NCBI GenBank assembly: GCA_045605385.1
Contig: JAZUPW010000007.1
Span: 15,651-79,650, forward strand
Source: SIG607 sp045605385
Lineage (GTDB): Bacteria; Bacillota; Clostridia; Oscillospirales; Acutalibacteraceae
Length of the DNA stretch: 64,000 nucleotides
Reading direction: 5' to 3'
Under the pieces are notes generated by a model that saw only the letters and a program-made list of their open reading frames with translations, was not told where the DNA came from and ran no database searches. Positions 50,188-59,792 of this stretch are shown here, one piece after another (within the stretch, counting starts at the first letter, position 1; every line of letters starts with the position of its first letter). Both the position numbers and the translations under genes were made by a program.

Positions 50188-51288
50188 TTATTCAAGTATA
50201 ATGTCGCAAATTGCGTCTACTTCTTCAATTTTTAAATCGGAATACATAGGAAGTGTTAAAACGCGGTCGGCAATAAATTTTGCCACGGGTGTTTTGCTTA
50301 CGTCGGCAAACGAAGAACCTTTATAACACGCGTATTCGTTTACAAGCGGATAAAAATATTTTCTGGCAACTATATTTCTTTCCGCTAATTTTTTATGAAC
50401 TTCATCGCGGTTGTATTTATAACCATCAAAAACTACTGGGAAATACGCATAATTAGGAACAACGCCCTGCTGTTCTTTACAAAGTTTAATACCGTTAATA
50501 CCGTTTATCCGTTCTTTGTAGCGGTTATAAACAACTTTTCTTTTGGCAATTTCATTGTCTATATGGCGCAGATTACATATTCCCATTGCCGCCTGAAATT
50601 CATTCATTTTAGCATTACCGCCTACAAAAGCAACCTCTTCAGGGCCTCTTATACCAAAATTTTTAAGGTCGTTAAGCAACTGAACGAACTTTTCATCTTT
50701 AAAGGTAACCGCGCCGCCTTCAATAGTGTTAAACACCTTGGTAGCGTGAAAACTGAACATAGAAGCATCGCCCAAATTAGCAGCGTTTATTCCGTTAACA
50801 CTAACCCCAAAAGCGTGGGCGGCATCGTAAATAACCTTTAAATTATGCTTTTTGGCAATATGATTTATTCTTTCTGTATCGCAAATATTTCCGTAAACGT
50901 GAACGGGAAGTATTGCGCAGGTTTTTTCGGTAATAAGCGATTCTATTTTAGAAGCATCTATTGTATAATCTTCTTCGTTTATATCGCAAAAAACAGGAAC
51001 AAGACCGTTTCTTACAATAGCGTGGGTTGTTGAAGCAAAAGTAAAGGGAGTTGTTATAACTTCGCTTCCCTTTTCGAAATTATAGGCAGCAATAACGTTT
51101 TCAAGCGCTAAATGTCCGTTTGTATAAAGCGCAACAAAGGGAGCCGACAAATACTCGCAAAGCATTTTTTCAAACTGTTTATGTTTTACGCCCATATTGG
51201 TTAGCCAATGGCTTTCCCAAAGGTCTTTTATTTCTTCGCAATACTCACTGTATTCGGGCATTGAAGAACGCGTTACCTTTATTTGCAT
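50188..51288 (-). CDS. DegT/DnrJ/EryC1/StrS sugar aminotransferase
   Basis: A 366-residue PLP enzyme that aminates keto sugars bound to a nucleotide. The catalytic lysine lies in SFHATKVFNTIEGGAV; other marks are LYTNGHLALENVI near the cofactor phosphate, and DAAHAFG. It is the last gene of the polysaccharide operon and overlaps the ATP-grasp gene by one base (TAATG). Together the two may build an amino-sugar with an attached amino acid. The nucleotide sugar is not defined. Confidence 0.9.
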   Translation of the reverse strand: MQIKVTRSSMPEYSEYCEEIKDLWESHWLTNMGVKHKQFEKMLCEYLSAPFVALYTNGHLALENVIAAYNFEKGSEVITTPFTFASTTHAIVRNGLVPVFCDINEEDYTIDASKIESLITEKTCAILPVHVYGNICDTERINHIAKKHNLKVIYDAAHAFGVSVNGINAANLGDASMFSFHATKVFNTIEGGAVTFKDEKFVQLLNDLKNFGIRGPEEVAFVGGNAKMNEFQAAMGICNLRHIDNEIAKRKVVYNRYKERINGINGIKLCKEQQGVVPNYAYFPVVFDGYKYNRDEVHKKLAERNIVARKYFYPLVNEYACYKGSSFADVSKTPVAKFIADRVLTLPMYSDLKIEEVDAICDIILE

Positions 51289-52547
51289 TATAAACCTTCT
51301 TTCTTTCTTGTAAGGCTCTCAGGGTATAGCGGCTGTGATAATTCACGGTATATCATATCTTCACCGCAACTGTTTATAACTTTAAGGCCGTTAAAGGCGG
51401 TTTTATGCCTTTTTATAAGGTCTTCCTTTGTATTTGTGAATATAGAAAACCCTGCAATTCTATCACCGCTGTTTTCTATAGTGGTAAATTCACTGCCTTT
51501 TGATTTAAAGCAGTAATAATTTGAAATAACGCCCTGCTTTTCTAAAACATCAAAGTTTTCAAGGTGGTCGTATATTCCTTTATGACAGTAAAAAAATTCG
51601 GTTGCAAAAAACTCATTTTTAATATTCTTTTGTTCTACTTTGGGAAATTCACCCAAAGTAAGGTCAACAACAGCCTTTATAACGTCAAACCCCGACATTT
51701 TTTCTATCATTAAATATTTGGCGCCGCCGCCTGTTCGCGCAGAAAATTCCAACACGAAAACTTTTTCGCCGTTACTTATCATTTGTATAAGCATAGGCGC
51801 GTTTTTAATATTAAAAGCGTCGGCAATTTGCTGTGCGGTTTTTCTTATTTGTTCTTTAATTGTTTCACTTAAATTCTGCGGAGTTTTAGAACGGTAAATA
51901 ACAAATTTATCTTCGGTTGGAATTTTATCAAGTTGCGAAACAAGCAATACCTTGGCAACGCCGCCCTCAACGTATACGTCTACGCTAAGTTCCATGCCTT
52001 CAATATATTCTTCAATAATTGCGGTATCGGTACGGCTTAATTTCACCGCATTATTAAATGCATTTTTCGTCTCGGCAATATTTTCTACCTTTATAACGCC
52101 TTTTGAACTGTTGCAGTCAACAGGTTTTACAATAAGCGGAAAACGCAAATCTTTTATTTCATCTTGACAAAATTCTTTTAGAATTTTAAAGTTTGCGGTA
52201 GAAATATTTTCCTTTTTAAAAATATTTTTCATATACTGCTTGTTTGTAACGTTAAGCGCAGTATCATAATCAATATAGCAAGGCAAATTAAGTTCCTTTG
52301 AAACCTTAGCCACAGTAAGAAGCGCTTGATCAGTACAAGCGGTAATCAAAAAGTCCACTTTTTGGGCTTTAGCAATAGAAGTTATTGCCTCTACGTCTAA
52401 AGTAGAAACTCTGTAAAAAATATCGGCATAAGGCTTTGCAACGGGGTTTTCAAAATAATCTGCCAAAACAGTAACAATACCCCTGCTTGATAATTCCTTA
52501 ATTAACGCAATTTGCGGAAAACCGCCCGCTAAAACCAGTGCTTTCAA
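51288..52547 (-). CDS. ATP-grasp ligase
   Basis: A 419-residue ATP-grasp enzyme, with N-terminal Rossmann-like part (ALVLAGGFPQIALIKELSSRG) and the ATP-binding core: PLIVKPVDCNSSKGV, IIEEYIEGMELSVDV and FVLEFSARTGGG. Enzymes of this group in polysaccharide loci link amino acids or carboxylates to amino groups. Coupling to the DegT aminotransferase suggests action on its amino sugar. No membrane segments are visible. Confidence 0.85.
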   Translation of the reverse strand: MKALVLAGGFPQIALIKELSSRGIVTVLADYFENPVAKPYADIFYRVSTLDVEAITSIAKAQKVDFLITACTDQALLTVAKVSKELNLPCYIDYDTALNVTNKQYMKNIFKKENISTANFKILKEFCQDEIKDLRFPLIVKPVDCNSSKGVIKVENIAETKNAFNNAVKLSRTDTAIIEEYIEGMELSVDVYVEGGVAKVLLVSQLDKIPTEDKFVIYRSKTPQNLSETIKEQIRKTAQQIADAFNIKNAPMLIQMISNGEKVFVLEFSARTGGGAKYLMIEKMSGFDVIKAVVDLTLGEFPKVEQKNIKNEFFATEFFYCHKGIYDHLENFDVLEKQGVISNYYCFKSKGSEFTTIENSGDRIAGFSIFTNTKEDLIKRHKTAFNGLKVINSCGEDMIYRELSQPLYPESLTRKKEGL

Positions 52548-52565
52548 AATATTTCCTCCGAAAAC

Positions 52566-53984
52566 TTAAAATTTGTTTTTAAGCATTTCACAAATTAAAA
52601 CAAACGGTTTTAATTTAAAAATAAACGAAACCGCCCCATAAACAACTATGCCCGTAACTATTTGCAAAAGCAAAAGCAACGCTGTGTTTAACTCAAGCAA
52701 ACCCACAAGCATTACAGCCGCGCACATAAAGGCAGCCGCTAAAAACGACGGCATAATATCGCGCAGTTGTTCAAAATAAGAATAACCTATAAGTTTTTTG
52801 TTTGGCAAAGCATTAACAAAGAAACCCAGTATGGTTGTAACCGCCGCCGTACAGGCAATTGCAATTGGCGAATTAAAGAAAACAACCGCAATTATAAGAA
52901 GAATTAAACCGTAACTTTTCTTAATTATTTCAAGTTTTAAAAACAAATCGCTTCTGCCTACAGCATTTATAGCCTGTAAATTGCAGGAATGAACAGGATA
53001 AAACGCAAAAGAAAAACAGTAAATCTGCAAATACGGCACACAAGGAAGCCAGGCATTTGTTAAAAGCAGTTGCACCAACGCTTGGGCAACGGCGGCAAGT
53101 CCCGCCATCATAGGAAACACTATATATGCGCTGAACATCATTGACCTTCGCATAAGTTGTTTAACTTCACTGCTGTTTTCCTGTTTTTCCGACATAGCGG
53201 GAAGCATTACGCTTTGCACCGCACCGTTTATACTGAACATAATGTACTGCGGAAACTGTTTGCCTCGGTTAAAATAGCCTAAGGTTGCGCTGTTATACTT
53301 TTTGCCTATAACAAGGCCCTGTAAATCCTGATACAAAGTATCAATAAGGCTTGAAACCAAAAGTTTCCAACCGTAAGAAAACAGAACCTTAACGCGTTTT
53401 ATATTAAGAACAAGTTTGATTTTAAGTTTTGAAGTAAAACTCATAACCAAAGTTGCTATAAATACGTTAAGCATTGTTTGAACAACAAGCGCCCATAATC
53501 CGCCGCCCAAAAGCGCCACTGTTATACCAACAATCCCCGAAACAATAATTGCGCCTATATTACTTAAAAACACCTTTTTAAAGTCCATTTCGCGGCTTAA
53601 CTTTGCAAGTTGAACCGAATTAAGCGCTCCGGGTAATATCATTAATGCTAAAACCCTTAACGGTGAGGTTAGTTCGGGCATATTATAAAACTGCGCTATA
53701 ACAGGAGAAAAAACAAAAATAATACCGTAAAAAACAACGGCTGTTAAAAGAGTTACCCAAAGTACCGACGAAAAATCTTCTTCGGTTACGTCTTTATTCT
53801 GAATAAGCGAAGTACTGAATCCGTTTTGTATAAAAACGTTAGCCAACGTTGTAAAAATAATCATTATTGCAAGAACACCGTAATGTTCGGGCAACAGTAA
53901 CCGAGCAAGTATTATTTGAAGAATAAACTGTATTCCCTGAACGCCAAAGCGTTCAAGAAGTTTCCAGACCAATGCTCTTTTCAT
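52566..53984 (-). CDS. Wzx-like polysaccharide flippase
   Basis: A 472-residue membrane protein with about 12-14 hydrophobic segments, and the family start LVWKLLERFGVQGIQFILQIILARLL. It belongs to the MOP exporters that turn lipid-linked repeat units across the membrane. The ATG follows AGGAG. A hairpin-forming gap of 76 bases separates it from the glycosyltransferase gene before it. With the Wzy-like gene it completes a Wzx/Wzy pathway. Confidence 0.9.
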   Translation of the reverse strand: MKRALVWKLLERFGVQGIQFILQIILARLLLPEHYGVLAIMIIFTTLANVFIQNGFSTSLIQNKDVTEEDFSSVLWVTLLTAVVFYGIIFVFSPVIAQFYNMPELTSPLRVLALMILPGALNSVQLAKLSREMDFKKVFLSNIGAIIVSGIVGITVALLGGGLWALVVQTMLNVFIATLVMSFTSKLKIKLVLNIKRVKVLFSYGWKLLVSSLIDTLYQDLQGLVIGKKYNSATLGYFNRGKQFPQYIMFSINGAVQSVMLPAMSEKQENSSEVKQLMRRSMMFSAYIVFPMMAGLAAVAQALVQLLLTNAWLPCVPYLQIYCFSFAFYPVHSCNLQAINAVGRSDLFLKLEIIKKSYGLILLIIAVVFFNSPIAIACTAAVTTILGFFVNALPNKKLIGYSYFEQLRDIMPSFLAAAFMCAAVMLVGLLELNTALLLLLQIVTGIVVYGAVSFIFKLKPFVLICEMLKNKF

Positions 53985-54015
53985 CAGAATCTCCTAAGCC
54001 TTACAAGAATGGATT

Positions 54016-54061
54016 GGGTAAAAAGCGCCGAAATATGCCGCTTTGAAGTGGGTTCTTACCC
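54016..54061. other. Imperfect hairpin between glycosyltransferase and flippase genes
   Basis: Outer arms GGGTAA (54016-54021) / TTACCC (54056-54061) and inner arms AAAGCG (54022-54027) / CGCTTT (54039-54044). The outer arm includes the stop region of the glycosyltransferase gene. No T-run follows on the - strand, so it is more likely an mRNA processing or stability element than a terminator. Confidence 0.35.
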
Positions 54062-55008
54062 TAAGTGTATAACGTTTTGTGTAAAATCTTTTTATTAATA
54101 AATCTTTTTATACCTATAAACACAGCCGAAACACCGTACTTTAAAGAACAGAAATCTTTTACGGCGCGTTTTATATTAATCTGTTTTGTTTTTAATCCCC
54201 ACGGAATTAAATACAAATACTGGTATTCTGCAATTTTTATTTCAGCCTTTGTGCAGTGCTTATTTGCATATAGAATAAGTTCTTTTTGCCAGATTGTCTG
54301 GCGTTCATAATTAAAGGTATGCGTTGCGCTGAAAGACGTACCGTGGTTTGTTATATGTCGGTAAGCGCTCATAGTTTCATCAAAACAGTAAATACGTCCG
54401 TGGCAAAGTAACGAAAAATAAAGAAGTCGGTCGCCCGGTGTTAATCCTTTAGAAACAAGAGAAGCGTCAAACGAAGCATCTTTCATATAATTTCTGTACA
54501 TAACGGTTGCTAATTGTCCCGGCATAAGTTCCGAGAAAAAATGCTTAAACGTATACTCGCTATCAAGGCACTGAGGATACGTTTCGCCGTTTGGATTACT
54601 GTTTTCGTCTACCACAACGCACCTATGAGCCACCGCAATATATTCGGGGTGGTTTTCAAGAAAACTTATTTGTTTTTCAATTTTATATTCATCGGTCCAG
54701 AAATCATCGCCTTCCAGAGCGATTATATATTTACCCCTGCAGCGTTGTTTTAAATCTCTTGCGTTGTTACAGGAAGTGTTATGCATATTCTTTTCGCGGT
54801 AAAATATTGTAAATTTATCAGGGTGCTGTTTTTCATACTCTTTAAGCACTGCGCGGGTAGAATCGGTTGAACAGTCTTCCCCCACCAGAACTTCAAAGTT
54901 ATATTTTGTTTTTTGCATTAATATGCTGTCAAGCGCCCTTACGATATACTTTTCGTGATTATAGGTTGCAACGTAAACGCTTAGTATAACTTCATTTTCG
55001 TTAATCAT
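54061..55008 (-). CDS. Glycosyltransferase family 2
   Basis: A 315-residue GT-A enzyme: VILSVYVATYNHEKYIVRALD at the start, GEDCSTDST for nucleotide binding, and an acidic metal motif EGDDFW. It would add one sugar to the lipid-linked repeat unit on the inner face of the membrane. Its ATG shares a base with the rfbC stop (TAATG). No transmembrane segment is visible. Confidence 0.88.
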   Translation of the reverse strand: MINENEVILSVYVATYNHEKYIVRALDSILMQKTKYNFEVLVGEDCSTDSTRAVLKEYEKQHPDKFTIFYREKNMHNTSCNNARDLKQRCRGKYIIALEGDDFWTDEYKIEKQISFLENHPEYIAVAHRCVVVDENSNPNGETYPQCLDSEYTFKHFFSELMPGQLATVMYRNYMKDASFDASLVSKGLTPGDRLLYFSLLCHGRIYCFDETMSAYRHITNHGTSFSATHTFNYERQTIWQKELILYANKHCTKAEIKIAEYQYLYLIPWGLKTKQINIKRAVKDFCSLKYGVSAVFIGIKRFINKKILHKTLYT

Positions 55009-55595
55009 TACGGCAATGTACTCCAGTTTTGGTCTTTTTCACTGATAATAAGTTTAGTGCCGTCATTTAAGGTGTAACCGTCAGCAGATGCAGTACCGTT
55101 ATACTCACCCTTAATTTCGGGCCATTCAATAGCAATCTGTGGGTCGTTCCAGGCAAGCCCGCCTTCATCACCGGGACGGTAAAAATCGGTTACTTTATAA
55201 CAAAATTCAGCGTAATCCGAAAGCACCAAAAAACCGTGCGCAAAGCCTTCTGATATATAAAACTGCTTTTTGTTTTCTTCGCTTAATTCAACGCCAAACC
55301 ATTTTTTATAGGTTTTTGAATCTTTTCTCAGGTCAACGGCAACATCAAAAACTCTGCCCTTTATAACCCTCACAAGTTTTCCTTGCGGGAACTCTTTTTG
55401 AAAATGCAAACCTCTTAACACGCCTTTGCAAGAAGCGCTCTGGTTATCCTGAACAAATACCATATCAAGCCCTGCTTCTGCCATATCTTTGCTGTTATAG
55501 GTTTCAACAAAATAACCGCGGCTATCCCCGTGAACGGTAGGCTCAATTATATAAAGTCCGTCTATTTCGCACTTTGTAACCTTAATTTGTCCCAT
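55008..55595 (-). CDS. rfbC: dTDP-4-dehydrorhamnose 3,5-epimerase
   Basis: A 195-residue cupin enzyme with the family marks GDSRGYFVETYN, GVLRGLHFQ (catalytic His) and GFAHGFLVLSD. It is the third step in making dTDP-L-rhamnose. The gene overlaps rfbD by 14 bases and the next glycosyltransferase gene by one base. Confidence 0.96.
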   Translation of the reverse strand: MGQIKVTKCEIDGLYIIEPTVHGDSRGYFVETYNSKDMAEAGLDMVFVQDNQSASCKGVLRGLHFQKEFPQGKLVRVIKGRVFDVAVDLRKDSKTYKKWFGVELSEENKKQFYISEGFAHGFLVLSDYAEFCYKVTDFYRPGDEGGLAWNDPQIAIEWPEIKGEYNGTASADGYTLNDGTKLIISEKDQNWSTLP

Positions 55596-56478
55596 AGTTT
55601 ATCTCCTTTAAATAGCGTGATAAAGCGTCCTTCCATTCGGGTAAAGGTTTAAAACCGTTTTCCAATAACTTTGCTTTTTCAAGACGGCTGTTAAAGGGGC
55701 GTTGCGCTTTTGAAAGCCCGTATTCCTTTGTGGTTACAGGCACAACAGACGTATTATACTTTGCCTGTTTGAAAATTTCACAGGCGAAATCGTACCAACT
55801 TATATAACCGCCCGAATTTGTAGCGTGGTAATATCCGTATTTTTCAGTTTCAAGCATATCAGCAATAAGACGCGCTAAATCGTAAGTATAAGTGGGAGTT
55901 CCTATCTGGTCGCAAACAACACGAACAGTATCGTACTTCTTACCCACGTTAAGCATAGTTTTTACAAAGTTATTACCGTTTTTGCCAAATGCCCAGGCTA
56001 TTCTTACAATAAAAAACTTATCTAAAATACTGCTGACCGCCTTTTCACCTTCAAGTTTGCTTTGCCCGTAAACACTTAAAGGGCAAAAGTCCTTGCTATC
56101 GGGTTCAATAGGCGCATTTCCCTTTCCGCCAAAAACGTAATCGGTAGAAACATAAAGCATTTTTGCATTTATTTTTCTACACACCTTTGCAATATTTTCG
56201 GTAGCCTTTACGTTTACGTCATAAACTTTTTGCCTGTTTTCCTCTTCTTCAGCGGCATCAACGGCAGTCCATGCGGCGCAGTGAATAACGGCATCGGGTT
56301 TTATTTCTTCAAGTGCGTCTTCAACTGCGTCATACTGTGTTAAATCAAGTTTAATATAATTTTGATAGCAAGAGGTATCGTGTATATCACTCGCTACGGT
56401 TTCATATAAGCGGTTTTTAAGTTCGTTAACAACGTCAAATCCTAACTGTCCGCCTACGCCTGTTACAAAAATCTTCAT
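55582..56478 (-). CDS. rfbD: dTDP-4-dehydrorhamnose reductase
   Basis: A 298-residue SDR enzyme: Rossmann start KIFVTGVGGQLGFDV, STDYVFGG and the YGQSK catalytic pair of Tyr and Lys. It reduces the epimerised keto-sugar to dTDP-L-rhamnose. I place the start at ATG 56478, which overlaps the rfbB stop by one base; the upstream nine codons lie inside rfbB. Confidence 0.96.
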   Translation of the reverse strand: MKIFVTGVGGQLGFDVVNELKNRLYETVASDIHDTSCYQNYIKLDLTQYDAVEDALEEIKPDAVIHCAAWTAVDAAEEEENRQKVYDVNVKATENIAKVCRKINAKMLYVSTDYVFGGKGNAPIEPDSKDFCPLSVYGQSKLEGEKAVSSILDKFFIVRIAWAFGKNGNNFVKTMLNVGKKYDTVRVVCDQIGTPTYTYDLARLIADMLETEKYGYYHATNSGGYISWYDFACEIFKQAKYNTSVVPVTTKEYGLSKAQRPFNSRLEKAKLLENGFKPLPEWKDALSRYLKEINYGTN

Positions 56479-57497
56479 TATCTGTTCCCGTACATTTTCT
56501 GGCAATAGTCTTTATATTCGCCCGAAATAATGGCTTCCCACCACTGCTTGTTATCAAGATACCACTGTATGGTTTTCTTTATGCCGTCGGCAAATTTTGT
56601 TTCGGGCAGCCAACCTAGTTCATTGTGTATTTTGGTAGGGTCAATTGCGTAACGCATATCGTGGCCTTTTCTGTCGGCAACGTAAGTTATAAGACTTTCG
56701 GGTTTGCCAAGTTCTTTGCATATAAGTTTAACAATATCAATATTTTTCATTTCATTGTGTCCGCCTATATTGTAAACCTCGCCCACTTTACCCGAATGAA
56801 TAATAAGGTCAATGGCTTTACAATGGTCTTCAACGTAAAGCCAATCTCTTACGTTAAGACCTTCGCCGTAAACGGGTAAGGGTTTATCGTTAAGCGCATT
56901 TGCTATCATAAGCGGAATAAGTTTTTCAGGAAAATGGTAAGGACCGTAGTTATTTGAACAACGGCTTACGGTAACGGGCAAACCGTAGGTTCTGTGGTAA
57001 GCAAGTACCAACAAATCTGCCCCTGCCTTTGAACTTGAATAAGGCGAAGAAGTATGAATAGGAGTTTCTTCGGTAAAGAAAAGGTCGGGTCTGTCAAGCG
57101 GAAGGTCCCCGTACACTTCATCGGTAGAAACCTGATGATAACGTTTAATACCGTACTTTCTACAAGCATCCATAAGCACCTGTGTGCCTAAAATATTGGT
57201 TTTTAAAAAAACTTCAGGATTTTCTATAGAACGGTCAACGTGGCTTTCTGCCGCAAAGTTAACAACAATATCGGGTTTTTCTTCGCAAAACAGGTTGTAC
57301 ACCGCTTCTCTGTCGCATATATCTGCCTTAACAAAGCGGAAGTTTTTGTTATTCATAACACACTCAAGCGTTGAAAGATTACCCGCGTAAGTGAGTTTAT
57401 CAAGGCAAATAACACGGTAATCCTTATACTTTTTTAAAATGTGAAATATAAAGTTAGAGCCTATAAAACCTGCTCCGCCCGTAACAATAATAGTCAT
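56478..57497 (-). CDS. rfbB: dTDP-glucose 4,6-dehydratase
   Basis: A 339-residue extended SDR: TGGAGFIGSNFIFH, STDEVYGDL, catalytic Tyr and Lys in YSSSKAGAD, and SRCSNNYGPYHFPEK. It forms dTDP-4-keto-6-deoxyglucose, the second step to dTDP-L-rhamnose. Only 15 bases separate it from rfbA. Confidence 0.97.
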   Translation of the reverse strand: MTIIVTGGAGFIGSNFIFHILKKYKDYRVICLDKLTYAGNLSTLECVMNNKNFRFVKADICDREAVYNLFCEEKPDIVVNFAAESHVDRSIENPEVFLKTNILGTQVLMDACRKYGIKRYHQVSTDEVYGDLPLDRPDLFFTEETPIHTSSPYSSSKAGADLLVLAYHRTYGLPVTVSRCSNNYGPYHFPEKLIPLMIANALNDKPLPVYGEGLNVRDWLYVEDHCKAIDLIIHSGKVGEVYNIGGHNEMKNIDIVKLICKELGKPESLITYVADRKGHDMRYAIDPTKIHNELGWLPETKFADGIKKTIQWYLDNKQWWEAIISGEYKDYCQKMYGNR

Positions 57498-57512
57498 ACT
57501 TTTTCTCCTGAA

Positions 57513-58403
57513 TTAAAGGTCAATATATTTTCCGTCAAGTACGTCCTTTAGATACTGCCCATACTGATTTTTCTTTAACACTTCATAAACGCTTAACACG
57601 TCTTCTTTGCTTATCCATCCGTTAAGATATGCTATTTCTTCAAGACAGGCAATTTTTCTGTGCTGATGCGTTTCTATTGTTTTAACAAAGTTTGTGGCTT
57701 CAACAAGGCTTTCGTGTGTTCCTGTATCAAGCCAGGTAAAACCTTGTCCCAAAACTTCAACGTTAAGTTCGCCCTGCTGTAAGTAAATGCGGTTTAAATC
57801 GGTTATTTCAAGTTCACCGCGAGCCGAAGGCTTTAACTGTTTTGCATATTCAACAACACGGTTATCGTAAAAATACAATCCGGTAATACAATAATTACTT
57901 TTTGGCACGGCGGGTTTTTCTTCAATAGAAACTACTCTGCCGTTGTTATCAAATTCAACAATACCAAATCTTTCGGGGTCGTCTACATAATAACCGAACA
58001 CAGTTGCGCCCTTACCGTTTTCTGCATTGTAAAGTGCTGCTTTAAGGCGCTTTTTTAAGCCGTGACCGGAAAAAATGTTATCGCCAAGCACCATAGCAAC
58101 CGTATCATCGCCAATAAAATCTTCACCAATAATAAATGCCTGCGCAAGGCCGTCGGGAGAAGGCTGAACGGCATAAGAAAGATTAATTCCAAAGCGTTTT
58201 CCGTCGCCGAAAAGTTCTTTAAAACGCGGGGTATCCTGCGGTGTTGAAATAATAAGAATATCTCTTATTCCTGCATTCATAAGCACCGACATAGGATAAT
58301 ATATCATTGGCTTATCGTAAATAGGAAGAAGTTGCTTTGAAGTTACCGTTGTAAGCGGATACAGTCTTGTGCCCGAACCGCCCGCAAGAATTATACCTTT
58401 CAT
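57513..58403 (-). CDS. rfbA: Glucose-1-phosphate thymidylyltransferase
   Basis: A 296-residue nucleotidyltransferase: signature LAGGSGTRLYPLT, KQLLPIYDKPMIYYP, and the metal site VLGDNIFSG. It makes dTDP-glucose, the first step of the rhamnose branch. I choose ATG 58403, with AGAGGTG upstream, in place of a longer start inside the polymerase gene. Confidence 0.97.
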   Translation of the reverse strand: MKGIILAGGSGTRLYPLTTVTSKQLLPIYDKPMIYYPMSVLMNAGIRDILIISTPQDTPRFKELFGDGKRFGINLSYAVQPSPDGLAQAFIIGEDFIGDDTVAMVLGDNIFSGHGLKKRLKAALYNAENGKGATVFGYYVDDPERFGIVEFDNNGRVVSIEEKPAVPKSNYCITGLYFYDNRVVEYAKQLKPSARGELEITDLNRIYLQQGELNVEVLGQGFTWLDTGTHESLVEATNFVKTIETHQHRKIACLEEIAYLNGWISKEDVLSVYEVLKKNQYGQYLKDVLDGKYIDL

Positions 58404-58407
58404 TTTT

Positions 58408-59790
58408 TTACACCTCTGCCATAAGTGATGTTTTTTCTTCATAAACTGCCGTAGCGGTAAGCATAAGCAGCATTATTCCCATTGGATTATTCAAAAACGG
58501 ATTAAAAAACGACGTTACCGCAACACTTAAATAGGCTGTTGTTAAAAACAGGTTTCGTACCGTCGCGTTTTCGTAAGACTGAATTAAAATGCCCTTTTTC
58601 TTTTGTTTTAAATAAAAATTTATCTGTACGGCAATAAAACCGAAAAAAGCAACCAAGAAAAGCATAAAACCAACAATTCCCGTTTTAAGAATTATATCTA
58701 AATACATATACTCTGTTCTGCCGTCGTTTCGCACGTCATCAAGATTTTTTCCCAAACCGTGGCCCAATAAAGGCTGTTCGGCAATTTCTTTTTTAAGCGC
58801 TATTAAAGACTCTTTTCTTACGTTAGCGGCTTTAAGGTCTTCTTCACTTGCCGAATTATCACCTTCGGTGTGGGATAAATCCGAATTATCAGAAGTATCT
58901 ATCACAATTAAATCGGGATTAAAACGGTTAACAAATTCCACCGCCACAAAAGGTCCGCCGTAAAGAAAAGCCGAACCCACGGAAAAAGCCAAAAAACAAG
59001 CAAGCATACAAGCTACAATTTTTAAATAATGTTTAAAATACTTTATTCCGAAAACAAGCAGTATAACCGCTGCCGCCGCCAAACCAAGGAAGAACCCGCG
59101 GGTATAAGAAATAATTTCTGCAAAAAGTAAGCATCCGCAAAGCAGTGCTATAAGCCACTTCTTTTTGCCCTTTGCTGTTATAAAAAGCCAAACACCGTAA
59201 ACTATTGCAACCTGTAAAAATATTTCACTTCTTAGATATATTCGCTGTATTCCCGTTGAAAGTTCTGCAAAGCCGCCCAAATGATGTTTGTTTAAAAGAC
59301 CATTTATATTTACAATAAACGAATTATCTGCAACAGACATTACAAAATGCAAAACCAAAACACAAACAGAAAGTAAACAAGCCGCATAAAAAACAGTATT
59401 TACACAGCGGTTTATTGCTTTAGCGTTACACATAACCGCCATAAATCCGGGGAAAAGCGCTAATGTCATAAAAGTTGTAATATCGGAAACAATAAATCCT
59501 AAAGAATTGCCGTTTTTAAAGCCTAAAAATATACAAAATGCCAACCACAGCCCAAAACACAGCACACTAAGTATTTGAAAATTTAAAAAAGTTTCTTTAA
59601 ATTTTGCTATAACAACAAACAAAGAAAAAACAAATGCAAAAATAAAAAGTATAATACGAATACTTAAACTACCTATTTCAAGCCATCTGCCGCTGCTTCC
59701 CAACGTGCATTCAGCAACAAAAATCATAATAAAAATTTCGGCAATTTTACTTATTTTTTCTAAAAAAACCGTTTTGTCTTTCTGTTCCAT
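58408..59790 (-). CDS. Wzy/O-antigen-ligase-like membrane protein
   Basis: A 460-residue protein with about 11 hydrophobic segments and a large polar loop (about residues 290-350) that ends EQPLLGHGLGKNLDD, the layout of Wzy polymerases and O-antigen ligases. It would join the rhamnose-containing repeat units outside the membrane. The loop has an acidic Ser/Asp-rich stretch. It begins two bases after the stop of the glycosyltransferase gene. Polymerase is favoured over ligase because the locus has a flippase. Confidence 0.85.
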   Translation of the reverse strand: MEQKDKTVFLEKISKIAEIFIMIFVAECTLGSSGRWLEIGSLSIRIILFIFAFVFSLFVVIAKFKETFLNFQILSVLCFGLWLAFCIFLGFKNGNSLGFIVSDITTFMTLALFPGFMAVMCNAKAINRCVNTVFYAACLLSVCVLVLHFVMSVADNSFIVNINGLLNKHHLGGFAELSTGIQRIYLRSEIFLQVAIVYGVWLFITAKGKKKWLIALLCGCLLFAEIISYTRGFFLGLAAAAVILLVFGIKYFKHYLKIVACMLACFLAFSVGSAFLYGGPFVAVEFVNRFNPDLIVIDTSDNSDLSHTEGDNSASEEDLKAANVRKESLIALKKEIAEQPLLGHGLGKNLDDVRNDGRTEYMYLDIILKTGIVGFMLFLVAFFGFIAVQINFYLKQKKKGILIQSYENATVRNLFLTTAYLSVAVTSFFNPFLNNPMGIMLLMLTATAVYEEKTSLMAEV

Positions 59791-59792
59791 TT

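Noticed and set aside
50397..50841. Long + strand frame opposite the aminotransferase gene
   Set aside because: Antisense to the PLP-enzyme coding region, with no ribosome site or motif.
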